Source: Paenibacillus sp. HWE-109 (lineage in GTDB: Bacteria > Bacillota > Bacilli > Paenibacillales > NBRC-103111). From it: DNA of 64,000 nt. The translations under genes and the position numbers were made by a program. Below are positions 1 to 9,387 of this stretch, in pieces (position 1 is the first letter of the stretch; every line of letters begins with the position of its first letter). The notes under the pieces were generated by a model. That model was not told the origin of the DNA. It did not search any database and saw nothing but the letters and a program-made list of their open reading frames with translations. The DNA lies in the NCBI RefSeq assembly GCF_022163125.1, contig NZ_CP091881.1:5704001-5768000 (forward strand). The letters run 5' to 3'.

Positions 1-28
1 AACCATACGCTTTGTGCTGCAATGACAT
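1..28 (-). CDS. partial gene start, unidentified
   Basis: On the minus strand an almost perfect Shine-Dalgarno sequence (AGGAGGTGAT) lies 9 bases before an ATG at 28. This gives the nine residues MSLQHKAYG before the window ends. It follows the D-cysteine desulfhydrase-like gene in the same direction, so it may be the next gene of that cluster. A second open frame over the same bases reads LVQEVMAYVIAAQSVW without an equally good start. The product cannot be identified from so little sequence. Confidence 0.45.
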
Positions 29-41
29 AGGCCATCACCTC

Positions 42-79
42 CTGAACCAGCTTATGCGGCGATCCGCCCAAAGGTTCAG
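42..79 (-). repeat. 38-bp hairpin-like repeat, copy A
   Basis: This 38-bp segment begins with CTGAAC and ends with GTTCAG, so its ends are inverted repeats. By eye it matches 9388-9425 at 29 of 38 positions without gaps. It lies between the desulfhydrase-like gene and the next start. Function unknown; the conserved positions also allow a related peptide reading (EPLGxxPHxxVQ), so a shared coding fragment is not excluded. Confidence 0.5.
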
Positions 80-141
80 CCAAAAGGCCGGGACGGGACG
101 GTATCAATCACCGGTCCGCTCCAGCCTGAATGCTTGTATGG

Positions 142-1146
142 TTACGCATAGTGAAACAACAGCGGGAGTCCCCCTGTATGCAAGAACACCACAGCATCGT
201 AATCGTCGAGTTCGCCCGTGCGGCCCAGATGCAGCAAGGCAGCCATCGCTTTGCCCGTATAAACGGGGTCCAGAAAGATGCCTTCGTTCTGCGCAGTTAA
301 ACGGATGGCTTCCGCGCCTGCCTCCGTTTTGCTGGCGTAGCCTTCGCCGATGAAACGATCCTCGATCCATACCTGATCATCGCTCACTTCAAGCAAGGAG
401 CCTGAAGCTTGCAGCGCTTCATTCACGAGCCGGACCGTCCGCTTGATCTTGAGCTCGGTCTTGCCGCTAATACTGACGCCGAGAACGTCAATGACGAACG
501 GGAAGGCCGACAGCTTGGCACCTGCCAGCAAGCCGGCGAAGGTGCCGCAAGTTCCTGCGGCCACCGCCACCAGTACCCGGCTTGCAGATCCAAGCCGCAG
601 TTCCAGCTGTCCTCCCAGCTCGCGCAGCGCTTCGATGTAGCCCAGCGTGCCGAGCAGGTCTGTTCCCCCTTCGGGGATGATAAAAGCTTTGCCTCCTGCT
701 TCGGCAATTCGACGGGCAATCTCCCGCATCTGTTCCGTCACATAAGCTTGTGCCGACTGGCCTTCCGGTGGTTCAACAAAGGTGATCTCCGCCTCCAGAA
801 TGTGGTCGAGCAATAAATTACCGCTGCGGGGCGATGCATCCGAGGAGCCCGTCAAAACAAGATGCGCCTGCAAGCCCAACTTGCGGGCAGCCGCTGCGGT
901 CAGATGCGCGTGATTCGACTGAACAGCCCCCGTCGTAATCAGATGCGTAGCCCCTTCCGCCAGCGCCTGGCCAAGATGGAATTCAAGCTTTCGCGCTTTG
1001 TTTCCTCCGGCGCCAAGTCCGGAAAGGTCCTCGCGCTTCACTAGCAGCCTGCCTCCGAGCAGCGCAGATAATTGTTTGGCTTCCTGCAAAGGGGTCGGCC
1101 ATTCGCCCAAAGCCACGCGCGGTTTGTTCTTCGCTTCCGTTGTCAT
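142..1146 (-). CDS. D-cysteine desulfhydrase / ACC-deaminase family PLP enzyme
   Basis: A 334-residue fold-type II PLP enzyme. The GGNKARKLE motif places the Schiff-base lysine at K50, and a QSNH motif follows, as in D-cysteine desulfhydrase (D-cysteine to pyruvate, sulfide and ammonia) and ACC deaminase. The sequence alone does not separate the two substrates. The cysteine synthase, monooxygenase and peptide-type transporter in the same cluster favour a sulfur amino acid. The ATG at 1146 lies one base after the stop of the cysteine synthase gene, so the two are almost certainly cotranscribed and perhaps translationally coupled. A desulfhydrase next to a sulfide-assimilating enzyme suggests sulfide is released and recaptured. 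Confidence 0.85.
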   Translation of the reverse strand: MTTEAKNKPRVALGEWPTPLQEAKQLSALLGGRLLVKREDLSGLGAGGNKARKLEFHLGQALAEGATHLITTGAVQSNHAHLTAAAARKLGLQAHLVLTGSSDASPRSGNLLLDHILEAEITFVEPPEGQSAQAYVTEQMREIARRIAEAGGKAFIIPEGGTDLLGTLGYIEALRELGGQLELRLGSASRVLVAVAAGTCGTFAGLLAGAKLSAFPFVIDVLGVSISGKTELKIKRTVRLVNEALQASGSLLEVSDDQVWIEDRFIGEGYASKTEAGAEAIRLTAQNEGIFLDPVYTGKAMAALLHLGRTGELDDYDAVVFLHTGGLPLLFHYA

Positions 1147-1147
1147 A

Positions 1148-2143
1148 TCATTTGCCTCCTACTGGCACTTGAAGAAGTTGTTCCTGTGTGTTGTCTGCTT
1201 CCGCCGATTCCGTATCGCGAAACACCCCTATACTGAGGTACCTTTCCCCGGTATCCGGTCCTAGCGCGATAACGCGTTTGCCCTTGCCCAGCCTGCGGGC
1301 AACCTGCAGGGCAGCCCAGACGGCCGCACCGGTCGAAGGCCCGGCAAGAATGCCTTCCCGGCGCGCCAACGCTTTGGCAGTCTCATACGCGTCCTCATCC
1401 CGAATATGAATGATTTCATCAACAATATCCTTATTCAACACTTCGGGGAGCATTGGCGGACTAATCCCGTAAATGCGATGCTCGCCAGGCTCTTCACCTT
1501 CAATAACTTTGGAATGAATCGATTCCACCAGATGGACGGTCACCTCCGGCAGCACTTCCTTAATCCGCTCTCCAACACCTGTAATCGTTCCTCCTGTACC
1601 GGAGGTTCCGACATAAGCATCCAATCGCTGGTCTGTCTGATACAAAATCTCCTCGGCCGTCGTCTGCCGATGAATCTCAGGATTGGCCGGATTCTCCGAC
1701 TGCTTGGCCAGATAGCTTCCCGGCAGGTTTCGATGAAGCTGCTCGACTCTTTCCTTGACATCGGCCATATCCTCGTCGACCCCGAATGTAATGATCTTGG
1801 CGCCGTAAGCGCGCAGCAGATCAAATCGCTCTTGATTATATTTCTCACGGATGAAAATAATCGTCGGATAGCCCAGCACAGCGCCAATGGCCGCCAGTCC
1901 AATGCCTGTATTGCCGCTGGTCAGCTCGATAATCGTTCCCCCCGGCTGGAGCAATCCGTCCTGCTCCGCCTGGCGAATGATGCCATAGGCCGTACGATCC
2001 TTGACACTCCCAGCGGGATTGAACGATTCCAGCTTGACGTACACCTCGGCATCCGCTTCCCCGACCAGCTTGTTAATCCGCACGAGCGGCGTAAGACCAA
2101 TGAGATCGAGTATATTGTCACACAATTTATTTCTGTTTCCCAC
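1148..2143 (-). CDS. cysK: cysteine synthase (O-acetylserine sulfhydrylase) family
   Basis: A 331-residue PLP-dependent enzyme that should join sulfide to an activated serine to make cysteine. It shows the lysine motif GSVKDR (K48), the substrate loop TSGNTG (75-80) and the phosphate-binding GTSGTGGT motif. I chose the GTG at 2143 because AAGGAGG sits just upstream and the homologous region begins there; an upstream ATG at 2221 would add 26 unrelated residues overlapping the monooxygenase gene. The C-terminal tail is slightly longer than in typical CysK. A cystathionine beta-synthase-like substrate range is possible. It lies between the flavin monooxygenase and the desulfhydrase-like gene. 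Confidence 0.85.
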   Translation of the reverse strand: MGNRNKLCDNILDLIGLTPLVRINKLVGEADAEVYVKLESFNPAGSVKDRTAYGIIRQAEQDGLLQPGGTIIELTSGNTGIGLAAIGAVLGYPTIIFIREKYNQERFDLLRAYGAKIITFGVDEDMADVKERVEQLHRNLPGSYLAKQSENPANPEIHRQTTAEEILYQTDQRLDAYVGTSGTGGTITGVGERIKEVLPEVTVHLVESIHSKVIEGEEPGEHRIYGISPPMLPEVLNKDIVDEIIHIRDEDAYETAKALARREGILAGPSTGAAVWAALQVARRLGKGKRVIALGPDTGERYLSIGVFRDTESAEADNTQEQLLQVPVGGK

Positions 2144-2162
2144 ACGGAATCCCTCCTTCGAA

Positions 2163-3494
2163 CTACCCGCTAAACTGTTTGATGAATGAATTAACCGGCC
2201 GCTTAAGGCCCAAATTCTCACGCAGCGTTCGTCCGGTGTACTCCTTGTGAAATAAGCCTCTGCGCTGTAGTTCCGGAACTACCCATTTCGCAAAATCCGC
2301 CAATCCCCCTGGTGAAAGTTGAGGTCTGATGGCGAAGCCGTCAGCAGCTTTCAGAAACCACGCCTCCAATTCATCAGCGATTTGCACCGGCGTCCCAACA
2401 AACGTCAAGTGACCGTTGCCGCTGGCAACTCGATGCACCAACTGCCTGATCGTTAGCTGCTCGTTGCGGGCAATAGTCTGAATCAGCTTGGAATACGTTT
2501 TCTGATTGGGGATACCCGATAAATCCGGCACAGGCTCATCCAGCGGAAATGCCGACAAATCATAGTCAATAGCCAAGGAGATCCGCTTCACCCCCACACG
2601 CACATCGAGCAGCTTATGAATCTTCGCAGCCTTCTCTTTGGCTTCCTCTTCCGTTTCGCCAATAACCGGGCAAATACCGGGAATGATTTTCAATTCGTCC
2701 GGGTTTCGGCCAAACTTCTCGACGCGGGACTTGATATCCCGGTAGAAAGCTTGCGCTGTTTCCCAGGCTGGCTGCATCGTATAGACCACCTCCGCGGTTC
2801 TAGCGGCAAAGTTCTTGCCCGTCTCCGAGGCTCCGGCTTGCACGAGCACCGGATAACCTTGCGGTGATCGGGGCAGATTCAGCGGTCCCTTGGCATCATA
2901 ATAGGGTCCATGATGATCAAAGGTATGGATTTTGTCTTGATCCGCGTAAATCCCCTTCTCACGATCCAGCACTAGCGCATCATCTTCCCAGCTATCCCAG
3001 AACTTTTTGGCCAGTTGGACGAACTCTTCGGCACGATTGTAATACACTTCATGTGTAATCGACTCTTCCTGTTGGAAATTTAACTGCGTGCTCAGACTGT
3101 TGGCGGATGTGACGACATTCCAGCCAGCGCGACCGCCGCTGAGATGATCGAGTGAGGCAAACAAACGGGCTGTATTGAAAGGTTCCGTGTATGTGGAAGA
3201 TACCGTCGCGATCAATCCGATCCGGCTTGTGACCGCCGCCAGAGCCGCCAGCAAAGTCACAGGCTCGAAGCCTGTGCTCAAACCGTTGGTGGCCACCAGC
3301 GGGCCAAGCGACAAGTTGTCAGCGAGGAAAACGGCGTGGAATTTCGCTGCCTCGGCAATTTGCACAAGCTCAATATAGTGCGAGAGATCCGACACCCGCT
3401 CCGGCTGCGCCTCCGGATGTTTCCAGCCCATTTCATGAACGCCTGTATTGTTTAAAAAGAAGTTAAGAATCATCTGCTTATGCTGGTGGCTCAT
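2163..3494 (-). CDS. flavin-dependent monooxygenase, NtaA/SnaA/DszA (LLM) family
   Basis: A 443-residue LLM-class flavin monooxygenase. The N-terminus (LNFFLNNTGVHEMGW), the internal LSGGRAGWNVVTS and VLVQAGAS motifs, and the length match the NtaA/SnaA/DszA/YxeK branch, which uses reduced FMN and O2 to break C-N or C-S bonds. No flavin reductase gene is visible nearby. Placed between a peptide-type ABC transporter and sulfur-amino-acid enzymes, it probably opens an imported organosulfur compound so that its sulfur can be used. Bacillus YxeK and YtnJ, which act on modified cysteines, are the closest functional analogies known to me; the actual substrate is inference. Confidence 0.85.
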   Translation of the reverse strand: MSHQHKQMILNFFLNNTGVHEMGWKHPEAQPERVSDLSHYIELVQIAEAAKFHAVFLADNLSLGPLVATNGLSTGFEPVTLLAALAAVTSRIGLIATVSSTYTEPFNTARLFASLDHLSGGRAGWNVVTSANSLSTQLNFQQEESITHEVYYNRAEEFVQLAKKFWDSWEDDALVLDREKGIYADQDKIHTFDHHGPYYDAKGPLNLPRSPQGYPVLVQAGASETGKNFAARTAEVVYTMQPAWETAQAFYRDIKSRVEKFGRNPDELKIIPGICPVIGETEEEAKEKAAKIHKLLDVRVGVKRISLAIDYDLSAFPLDEPVPDLSGIPNQKTYSKLIQTIARNEQLTIRQLVHRVASGNGHLTFVGTPVQIADELEAWFLKAADGFAIRPQLSPGGLADFAKWVVPELQRRGLFHKEYTGRTLRENLGLKRPVNSFIKQFSG

Positions 3495-3530
3495 TGCGGC
3501 TCGCCCGCCTTTCCATTCATTTTCACAGTC

Positions 3531-5264
3531 TTATTTGTCAATCTTATAGTTCAAAGAGTCGATTTGGTTGACGATACCTTGGTACGTATTCGGGACGATG
3601 CCTTTGATCCGCGAATTCGTTGCTGACAACACTTTGTAATAAGCCAAAATAAACGTTGGCGGATCATTGGTCAACTCCTGATACAGATCCTTCAGCAGCG
3701 GAAGCCGCTTGTTTTGATCGAGAATGCTCGTGCTTTGAACAATCAATTGATCGACCTTTTCATTCGTGTATTTCCTGGCCTCCGGAACTTCGGGACTCTT
3801 GCTGTAATAAGTTCTTAATTGATCGTAGGGATCGTTCGTCGAATAAAAGAAGTAGGCAAGCTCGAAGTCCCCTTTATTCCGCTTTGCTACGACGGCATTA
3901 TAATCGAGCGTTTCGAATTGCACGTCAACGCCAATATCCGTGTAATTTTCTTTGAGAATCGGGATCAGCACCTTATCGAAATTACTATCTCGGCTCAAGT
4001 AACGGACCGTTAATTTCTTGCCGTCTTTCTCGCGAATACCGCCTGCACCGACTTTCCAGCCGGCTTGATCCAGCAGTTCTTTCGCTTTCTTCGCGTCGAA
4101 CGTTGCACCCTTCACATCTTTCGGATATGCCCAAGAAGTCGGGGCGACCGGATGGTTGCCCACTTCCCCATAGCCTTGATACAGAATGTCTACGAATTTC
4201 TGGCGATCCAGACCGTATTGCAAAGCAATGCGAACGTTTTTATCCTGCAGAACTGGGCTCTTGGTATTGAAATCAAGGTAGGCGAACTGGTTCGTTGTAT
4301 ACGTATTGACATCCACAAAACTAAGCAGTTTGAGTTGCTCTGCAATATCTGTATTCGACGTCGTAAAAGCAATATAATCAATTTCTCCTGCGGCCAAATT
4401 TTGCAAGGCCGTTGCTTCATTGACAATTTTATAGATCCAATTCTGAATTTGCGGTTTGCCTTTATAGTACAGCTGATTGGCAACCAGACGGATCTCCTGA
4501 CCTTTGACCTCTTTGTCAAATGTGTACAGTCCTGCGCCGAGCGGTTTGGCATTCAATTCTTTGAACGCCAACAAGTCGCCCTTCTTGTACTTGGGTCCGT
4601 AATAAACTTTGGGAATGACGTAGCCGCCGATCAGCCTCAAAGCCAGCGCGCTGGATTGTGTGGTCTGAACCTGCAGCGTGAGCGGATCTATAACCTTAAT
4701 TCCTTCGATGGACGTCGCCGCCCCTTTCTTGTACTCGGTTCCGCCTTTAATGTAGGCTTGCGTAATGTCCGTTGGTCCGTCATAGGTTGGATCGTGCAGC
4801 ACCATCAGGGAGAAGGCGGCGTCTTCTGCGGTAAGCGGCGAACCATCGCTGAATGTCAAATCAGGCCGCAGGTGAAACGTGTACTGCAAACCGTCGTTTG
4901 CTATTTCCCATTTATCTGCCAGTGCGGGTACCGGAAGGCCAGCTTTATCTATCGCAACGAGCGAGGAAAATACCAGTTCATTAACGTTCTGATTCCAGTA
5001 TGCACCGAGGAGCGGATTATACTTGCCATCCGGGGCGGAGGTAAGCCCTACGATGAACGTATCTGTGCGGCTCAGCGCCGCCTTCGGATTCTTGGACTTA
5101 TCGGAGGCAGGAATAGTGCCGTCCTTGATATTAGAACTGATAGCTGCCGGCGCTCCGCTCGTGCCGGCATTGCTTGTGCCCGAAGGTTCAGCATTGCTGG
5201 CGCAGGCTGTCACAACCGTGGCAAGCAGCAAAACGGATAAAGATCTGAATATAGATTTCGCCAT
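3531..5264 (-). CDS. peptide/nickel-type ABC transporter substrate-binding lipoprotein
   Basis: A 577-residue family-5 extracellular solute-binding protein. It has a lipoprotein signal peptide with the lipidated cysteine at C21 (ATVVTAC), a Ser/Gly/Ala linker, then a DppA/OppA-type binding fold (PDGKYNPLLGAYW and LRPDLTFSDGSPLTAEDAAFS). The ATG at 5264 is preferred because GGAGG precedes it and it opens directly into the signal peptide. An upstream start at 5444 would add 60 residues overlapping the ATPase gene. It captures peptides or similar small amine ligands for the adjacent transporter. The gene follows the two ATPase genes by 37 bases. Confidence 0.92.
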   Translation of the reverse strand: MAKSIFRSLSVLLLATVVTACASNAEPSGTSNAGTSGAPAAISSNIKDGTIPASDKSKNPKAALSRTDTFIVGLTSAPDGKYNPLLGAYWNQNVNELVFSSLVAIDKAGLPVPALADKWEIANDGLQYTFHLRPDLTFSDGSPLTAEDAAFSLMVLHDPTYDGPTDITQAYIKGGTEYKKGAATSIEGIKVIDPLTLQVQTTQSSALALRLIGGYVIPKVYYGPKYKKGDLLAFKELNAKPLGAGLYTFDKEVKGQEIRLVANQLYYKGKPQIQNWIYKIVNEATALQNLAAGEIDYIAFTTSNTDIAEQLKLLSFVDVNTYTTNQFAYLDFNTKSPVLQDKNVRIALQYGLDRQKFVDILYQGYGEVGNHPVAPTSWAYPKDVKGATFDAKKAKELLDQAGWKVGAGGIREKDGKKLTVRYLSRDSNFDKVLIPILKENYTDIGVDVQFETLDYNAVVAKRNKGDFELAYFFYSTNDPYDQLRTYYSKSPEVPEARKYTNEKVDQLIVQSTSILDQNKRLPLLKDLYQELTNDPPTFILAYYKVLSATNSRIKGIVPNTYQGIVNQIDSLNYKIDK

Positions 5265-5301
5265 GAATAAACCTCCATTGTATAGGTATAATGATGAATC
5301 G

Positions 5302-6267
5302 TCAGACCAAGTGGCAAGCAACCAGATGTCCGGCTCCAAGATCGCGAAGGGCTGGCCGCTCCGCCTGGCAAACTTCTTGCGCAAGCGGGCAACGCGTATG
5401 GAACTTACAGCCGCTTGGCGGATGGAGTGGGCTTGGGATATCACCCTTCAGAATGATTTTCTCGCGCTTGAATGTCGGGTCCGCTATCGGTACTGCCGAC
5501 AACAAAGCGCGTGTATACGGATGCTGCGGGTGATCAAACAATTCATCTCTCGAAGCGACTTCTACGAATGAGCCTAAATACAGAACACCAACCGTTGAAC
5601 AGAGATGCTCCACAACGCTTAAATCATGAGAGATGAATAAATAAGTCAACTGTCTCGATTCTTGCAAATCCTGCAGCAGATTAATTATTTGCGCCTGAAT
5701 CGACACGTCCAGCGCCGATACCGGCTCGTCAGCCACAATAAAGTCGGGATCGAGCGCAATCGCCCGGGCGATGCCGATACGCTGGCGCTGGCCACCGGAG
5801 AATTCATGCGGGAAGCGATCGATATGATGGGCGGCAAGCCCGCATAGCTGGAGCACTTCAAGCACCCGCTCCCGGACCTCCCCCTTGCCGGCGAAGCCGT
5901 GTTCGATCAGGGCTTCCCCAATCGCTTCCCCGATGCGAATTCGGGGATTGAGCGAGGAATACGGATCCTGGAACACCATTTGCATCTGCGGCCGCACCTT
6001 CCGCAGTTCTTCTCGCGTCAGGGCATACAAATCAATGCCTTTGTAAAGAATCTCGCCTTCGGTCTTCTCGCCCAGTCTGAGCAGCATGCGGCCGATCGTG
6101 CTTTTGCCACTGCCGGATTCTCCGACCAGTCCGAATGTCTCGCCTCTGCGGATGGTGAAATCGACGCCGTCAACAGCCTTCACATCGCCGGTCTTTTTGC
6201 CGAACAGATTGCTCCTGACGGGAAAATATTTCTTAAGCTGGCTAACCTGAACGAGCGGTTCTGACAT
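5302..6267 (-). CDS. peptide ABC transporter ATP-binding protein, DppF/OppF type
   Basis: A 321-residue ABC ATPase with Walker A GESGSGKST (49-57), signature SGGQ (157-160), Walker B IVADE (177-181) and a C-terminal oligopeptide-type domain with cysteines (CKFHTRCPLAQEVCQAE). The ATG at 6267 follows GAGGAGG and matches the family start. The longer frame from 6435 would run through the end of the neighbouring ATPase gene. Start and upstream stop overlap by 26 bases, indicating coupled translation. It pairs with the DppD-like ATPase to energise the two permeases. Confidence 0.93.
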   Translation of the reverse strand: MSEPLVQVSQLKKYFPVRSNLFGKKTGDVKAVDGVDFTIRRGETFGLVGESGSGKSTIGRMLLRLGEKTEGEILYKGIDLYALTREELRKVRPQMQMVFQDPYSSLNPRIRIGEAIGEALIEHGFAGKGEVRERVLEVLQLCGLAAHHIDRFPHEFSGGQRQRIGIARAIALDPDFIVADEPVSALDVSIQAQIINLLQDLQESRQLTYLFISHDLSVVEHLCSTVGVLYLGSFVEVASRDELFDHPQHPYTRALLSAVPIADPTFKREKIILKGDIPSPLHPPSGCKFHTRCPLAQEVCQAERPALRDLGAGHLVACHLV

Positions 6268-7255
6268 CAGCTTTTTCCTCCTCGTACAGCCAGCATGCAG
6301 CCAAATGACCGGGCCTGATCTCTTCAAGCTCCGGCTGGCCTTCCCGGCAAATGTCCTTACTGTACGCGCAGCGGTCCATGAAGTGGCAGGCTTTGCCCAG
6401 ATGAAGTGGATTCGGCACTTGCCCCGGAATGGCATACAGCCTTTTTTTCCGCTGACCGAGATCAGGCTTGGCTTTTAATAAACTTATCGTATAGGGATGC
6501 TGGGGATTCTGGAATAAAGAAAGCACCGAAGCTTGCTCGATCACTTTGCCCCCATACATGACGACAACATAATCAGCGACTTCCGCAACAACGCCCAAAT
6601 CATGCGTAATGAGCAGAATGGACATATCAAGCTGTCTCTTCATCTCCATCAGAAGATCAAGAATTTGCGCCTGAATCGTCACATCCAGCGCCGTTGTCGG
6701 TTCATCCGCAATCAGCAGCCGGGGGTTGCAGCTAACCGCAATCGCGATAACTACGCGCTGCAGCATGCCTCCGCTCAGTTCATGCGGATAAGCTTTGAGA
6801 ATCTCCTTCGCTCTTGGGATGCCTACGCTCGCAATTAGTTCCTCCGCTTTCTGCCATGCTGCTTTCTTCGAAAGATGCAGATGCTCAATCAGAGCTTCGG
6901 AGACTTGATCTCCAATCGACAGCACCGGATTCAGCGCCGACATGGGCTCTTGAAAAATCATCGCAATCTCTTTGCCGCGAATCCGCTCCAGCTCTTTGCG
7001 CCCCGTTTTGACCAAATTACGGCCGTCAAACAAGATCTCGCCGCTGACAATTTGGCCTGCCGGCTCATCTATCAACCCCATGATCGATAACGCCGTAACG
7101 CTCTTGCCGCACCCGGACTCGCCCACAATAGCGACCGTCTGCCCTTCATGAATAACTAAGCTGACACCGTTCACTGATTTGACTACGCCTTCCTCCGTAT
7201 TGAAATATGTATGCAGATCTTTCAGTTCCGCCACAACATTGGCCAACTGGCTCAC
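6242..7255 (-). CDS. peptide ABC transporter ATP-binding protein, DppD/OppD type
   Basis: A 337-residue ABC ATPase with Walker A GESGCGKS (45-52), signature LSGGM and Walker B LLIADEP, plus the C-terminal Cys-containing oligopeptide domain (ACHFMDRCAYSKDIC). The start is taken as GTG 7255, which shares a GTGA overlap with the stop of the permease gene, a standard coupled arrangement. A TTG four codons later is an alternative. An ATG at 7360 would lie deep inside the permease gene and is unlikely. Confidence 0.92.
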   Translation of the reverse strand: MSQLANVVAELKDLHTYFNTEEGVVKSVNGVSLVIHEGQTVAIVGESGCGKSVTALSIMGLIDEPAGQIVSGEILFDGRNLVKTGRKELERIRGKEIAMIFQEPMSALNPVLSIGDQVSEALIEHLHLSKKAAWQKAEELIASVGIPRAKEILKAYPHELSGGMLQRVVIAIAVSCNPRLLIADEPTTALDVTIQAQILDLLMEMKRQLDMSILLITHDLGVVAEVADYVVVMYGGKVIEQASVLSLFQNPQHPYTISLLKAKPDLGQRKKRLYAIPGQVPNPLHLGKACHFMDRCAYSKDICREGQPELEEIRPGHLAACWLYEEEKADVRTARSG

Positions 7256-8181
7256 CTTCCCTTCAACTTGGGGTCCAATATATCTCGCAAGCCTTCGCCC
7301 AAGAAATTTATCGACAGTACGGTTATGAAAATAGCCGCGCCCGGCGGAATCCACAGCCAAGGTCGCAAACGGAAATCAATCAGCGAATTGGCTGATGTCA
7401 GCATATTTCCCCAGGATGGCGTAGGTGGGATGACACCTAGTCCAAGAAAGCTGAGCACCGTTTCGCTCAGAATCGCTTTGGCGACCGTCAATGTCGCAAT
7501 AACAACGATGGTCGGAGTCACATTCAGCACCAAATGATACAGTTTCCTGCGGTTTCGCAAGCCAAGTGTCTCTGTTGCAAGCATGAAAGCCCGCTCCTTG
7601 AAGGAGAGGATCTGCCCCCTGATCAGCAGCGCCAGCGTCGGCCAAGCCATCAAGCTGATCAGCAGGATGATGAAATAGATACGCAAACCAGCCGGGACCT
7701 TCAAATCTGAGAAAATCGCTCCAAAAATAATCAGGATGGGGATTCCAGGAAGCGCAAGGAACACGTCCGCCAACCGGGTAATCAGCTGATCGACCCAACC
7801 GCCGTAGAAACCAGCCAGAAGGCCAATGACGGTCCCGACCAGAATCGTTGACAGCATGGAAAGAACACCGACCATGATCGAGATGCGTCCGCCCTGGAGC
7901 AGCCTCACGAATACATCGCGGCCGACGTTGTCCGTACCCAGCCAATGGGCTAGTGAAGGCGGCTTATTGATCAGCGAGGCTGTTACCCGATTGGCTGTGC
8001 TGCTAGCGAACAACGGTCCCGCTAAACAAAGCAATATGGTAACTAGTAGAATGAAAAGTCCCCAGACAGCAAGTTTATTTTTTCTTAAACGCTGTATCGA
8101 CTGCCGCCACGGCGAGGAACGGACAATCGCTTTCTTCGGCAGCAGTGGCGAAATTGTGAGGTGATTCCTGTCGATTGACAT
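7252..8181 (-). CDS. peptide ABC transporter permease, DppC/OppC type
   Basis: A 309-residue inner-membrane permease with an N-terminal cytoplasmic stretch, a first membrane helix (AVWGLFILLVTILLCLAGPLF), a GTDNVGRDVFVRLLQGGRIS segment and the EAA-type loop typical of DppC. It follows the DppB-like permease by 12 bases and overlaps the downstream ATPase by 4. The ligand is set mainly by the binding lipoprotein downstream. Confidence 0.93.
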   Translation of the reverse strand: MSIDRNHLTISPLLPKKAIVRSSPWRQSIQRLRKNKLAVWGLFILLVTILLCLAGPLFASSTANRVTASLINKPPSLAHWLGTDNVGRDVFVRLLQGGRISIMVGVLSMLSTILVGTVIGLLAGFYGGWVDQLITRLADVFLALPGIPILIIFGAIFSDLKVPAGLRIYFIILLISLMAWPTLALLIRGQILSFKERAFMLATETLGLRNRRKLYHLVLNVTPTIVVIATLTVAKAILSETVLSFLGLGVIPPTPSWGNMLTSANSLIDFRLRPWLWIPPGAAIFITVLSINFLGEGLRDILDPKLKGR

Positions 8182-8193
8182 TGGAGCGCTCCT

Positions 8194-9150
8194 TTACTTT
8201 AATCGAATTCGGGGATCAGCAACCGCATACAGCCATTCAGCCATTAGATTGCCAGCGACGGTCACCACCGTCACAAACAAGGTAAAACCCATCAAAAGCG
8301 GGTAGTCCCGGACAGAGATCGCCTGCATATGGACGAATCCGATACCTGGCCATGTAAAAATTTGCTCCGTAATAATCGCTCCCGAGAATAAAAAGGGAAT
8401 TTCCAGTCCCAGCAAGGTGATTGCCGGCAAAATGGCGTTGCGCAAAGCATGCTTGTAGACAACTGTCTTCTCTTTAAGCCCCTTGGCACGAGCCGTGCGG
8501 ATGAAATCCTGCTTAATCACGTTGATCACATCTGCTCGCACAATTCGCGTTACCGAGCCAATGCTGGCAATGGTTAATACAGCAACGGGGAGAAACGCAT
8601 GTTTCGATACATCCCACAAATGCGCCCAGCCGATGGCATTGGAGTTCGTTGTCTGCATGCCGCTGACAGGAAGCCAGCCCAGATCTACCGCAAAATATTT
8701 GATCAGCAGCAAACCGAGAAAAAACGTTGGAAACGACATCGTGGCAAACACGAGCAATGTCAGCACGCCGTCATACCAGGAATAGCGGCGAACCGCAGAC
8801 AGGACACCCAGCCCGATGGACAGTACCCATGTCAGCAGGAGCGAAGCCCCGGAAATGACGAGGGAATTCAGCATATAAGTCTTCAAAAGCGATACAACAG
8901 GCATTTGATATTTAAGCGAATAACCCAAATTCCCTTGCAGCGCATTCACCATCCAATGCCAGTATCTTTCGATAATAGGCTGATCCAACCCATAAATCGC
9001 CTTTAGCTCCGCTGCGCGATCAACCGGCAAAGAAACATCGCTGTCCACGAAATCACCCGGTGTCAAAGCAAAAATAAAAAAAATAAGCACCGTAGCCCCC
9101 AGCAAAGTGGGAATGGCAAACAACATACGTTTAGTCATATAGGCGCGCAT
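8194..9150 (-). CDS. peptide ABC transporter permease, DppB/OppB type
   Basis: A 318-residue permease that begins with a hydrophobic helix (MLFAIPTLLGATVLIFFIFAL) followed by the TPGD motif, and ends with the conserved ADPRIRLK-type tail of DppB/OppB. GGGGAGGTG lies upstream of the ATG. It is the first transporter gene of the cluster. The 271 bases before it separate it from the molybdopterin oxidoreductase, so it may have its own promoter. Confidence 0.93.
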   Translation of the reverse strand: MRAYMTKRMLFAIPTLLGATVLIFFIFALTPGDFVDSDVSLPVDRAAELKAIYGLDQPIIERYWHWMVNALQGNLGYSLKYQMPVVSLLKTYMLNSLVISGASLLLTWVLSIGLGVLSAVRRYSWYDGVLTLLVFATMSFPTFFLGLLLIKYFAVDLGWLPVSGMQTTNSNAIGWAHLWDVSKHAFLPVAVLTIASIGSVTRIVRADVINVIKQDFIRTARAKGLKEKTVVYKHALRNAILPAITLLGLEIPFLFSGAIITEQIFTWPGIGFVHMQAISVRDYPLLMGFTLFVTVVTVAGNLMAEWLYAVADPRIRLK

Positions 9151-9315
9151 TTCAATTCACCTCCCCTTTTGCTCCTTTATAATAAAAAAAGACATAGATC
9201 TCCTTAGCGGATTTCTATATCTCTGAGTATTCAGTCGACATTATTTGACAGTATTTAAATTAAATTCTGACAATACATATCGGATTTATTGGTTAATTTT
9301 GTTTTTACTAATTTA

Positions 9316-9332
9316 TCATGTCCAGAACATGA
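9316..9332. promoter_or_regulatory. inverted repeat, candidate operator
   Basis: TCATGT and ACATGA arms flank a 5-base centre in the AT-rich gap between the molybdopterin oxidoreductase and the transporter genes. Its position about 170 bases before the DppB-like start fits a regulator site for the sulfur cluster. I see no convincing -35/-10 pair tied to it, nor a recognisable CymR box or SAM riboswitch in 9151-9421. Otherwise the gap holds only AT-rich sequence. Confidence 0.3.
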
Positions 9333-9387
9333 CGTCTAATTAATCTTTTCTATTCTAGCATTCAATAATTCTATTCACCTTCAAGTT

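Noticed and set aside
1406..2173. 255-residue plus-strand frame
   Set aside because: Antisense shadow of the cysteine synthase gene; no supporting motif.
4065..5240. 391-residue plus-strand frame opposite the binding lipoprotein gene
   Set aside because: It is antisense to a clear lipoprotein gene and has no recognisable domain or good start.
5302..6435. Longer 377-residue version of the DppF-like ATPase
   Set aside because: The extra 56 residues overlap the upstream ATPase gene and show no homology; the ATG at 6267 has a strong ribosome-binding site.
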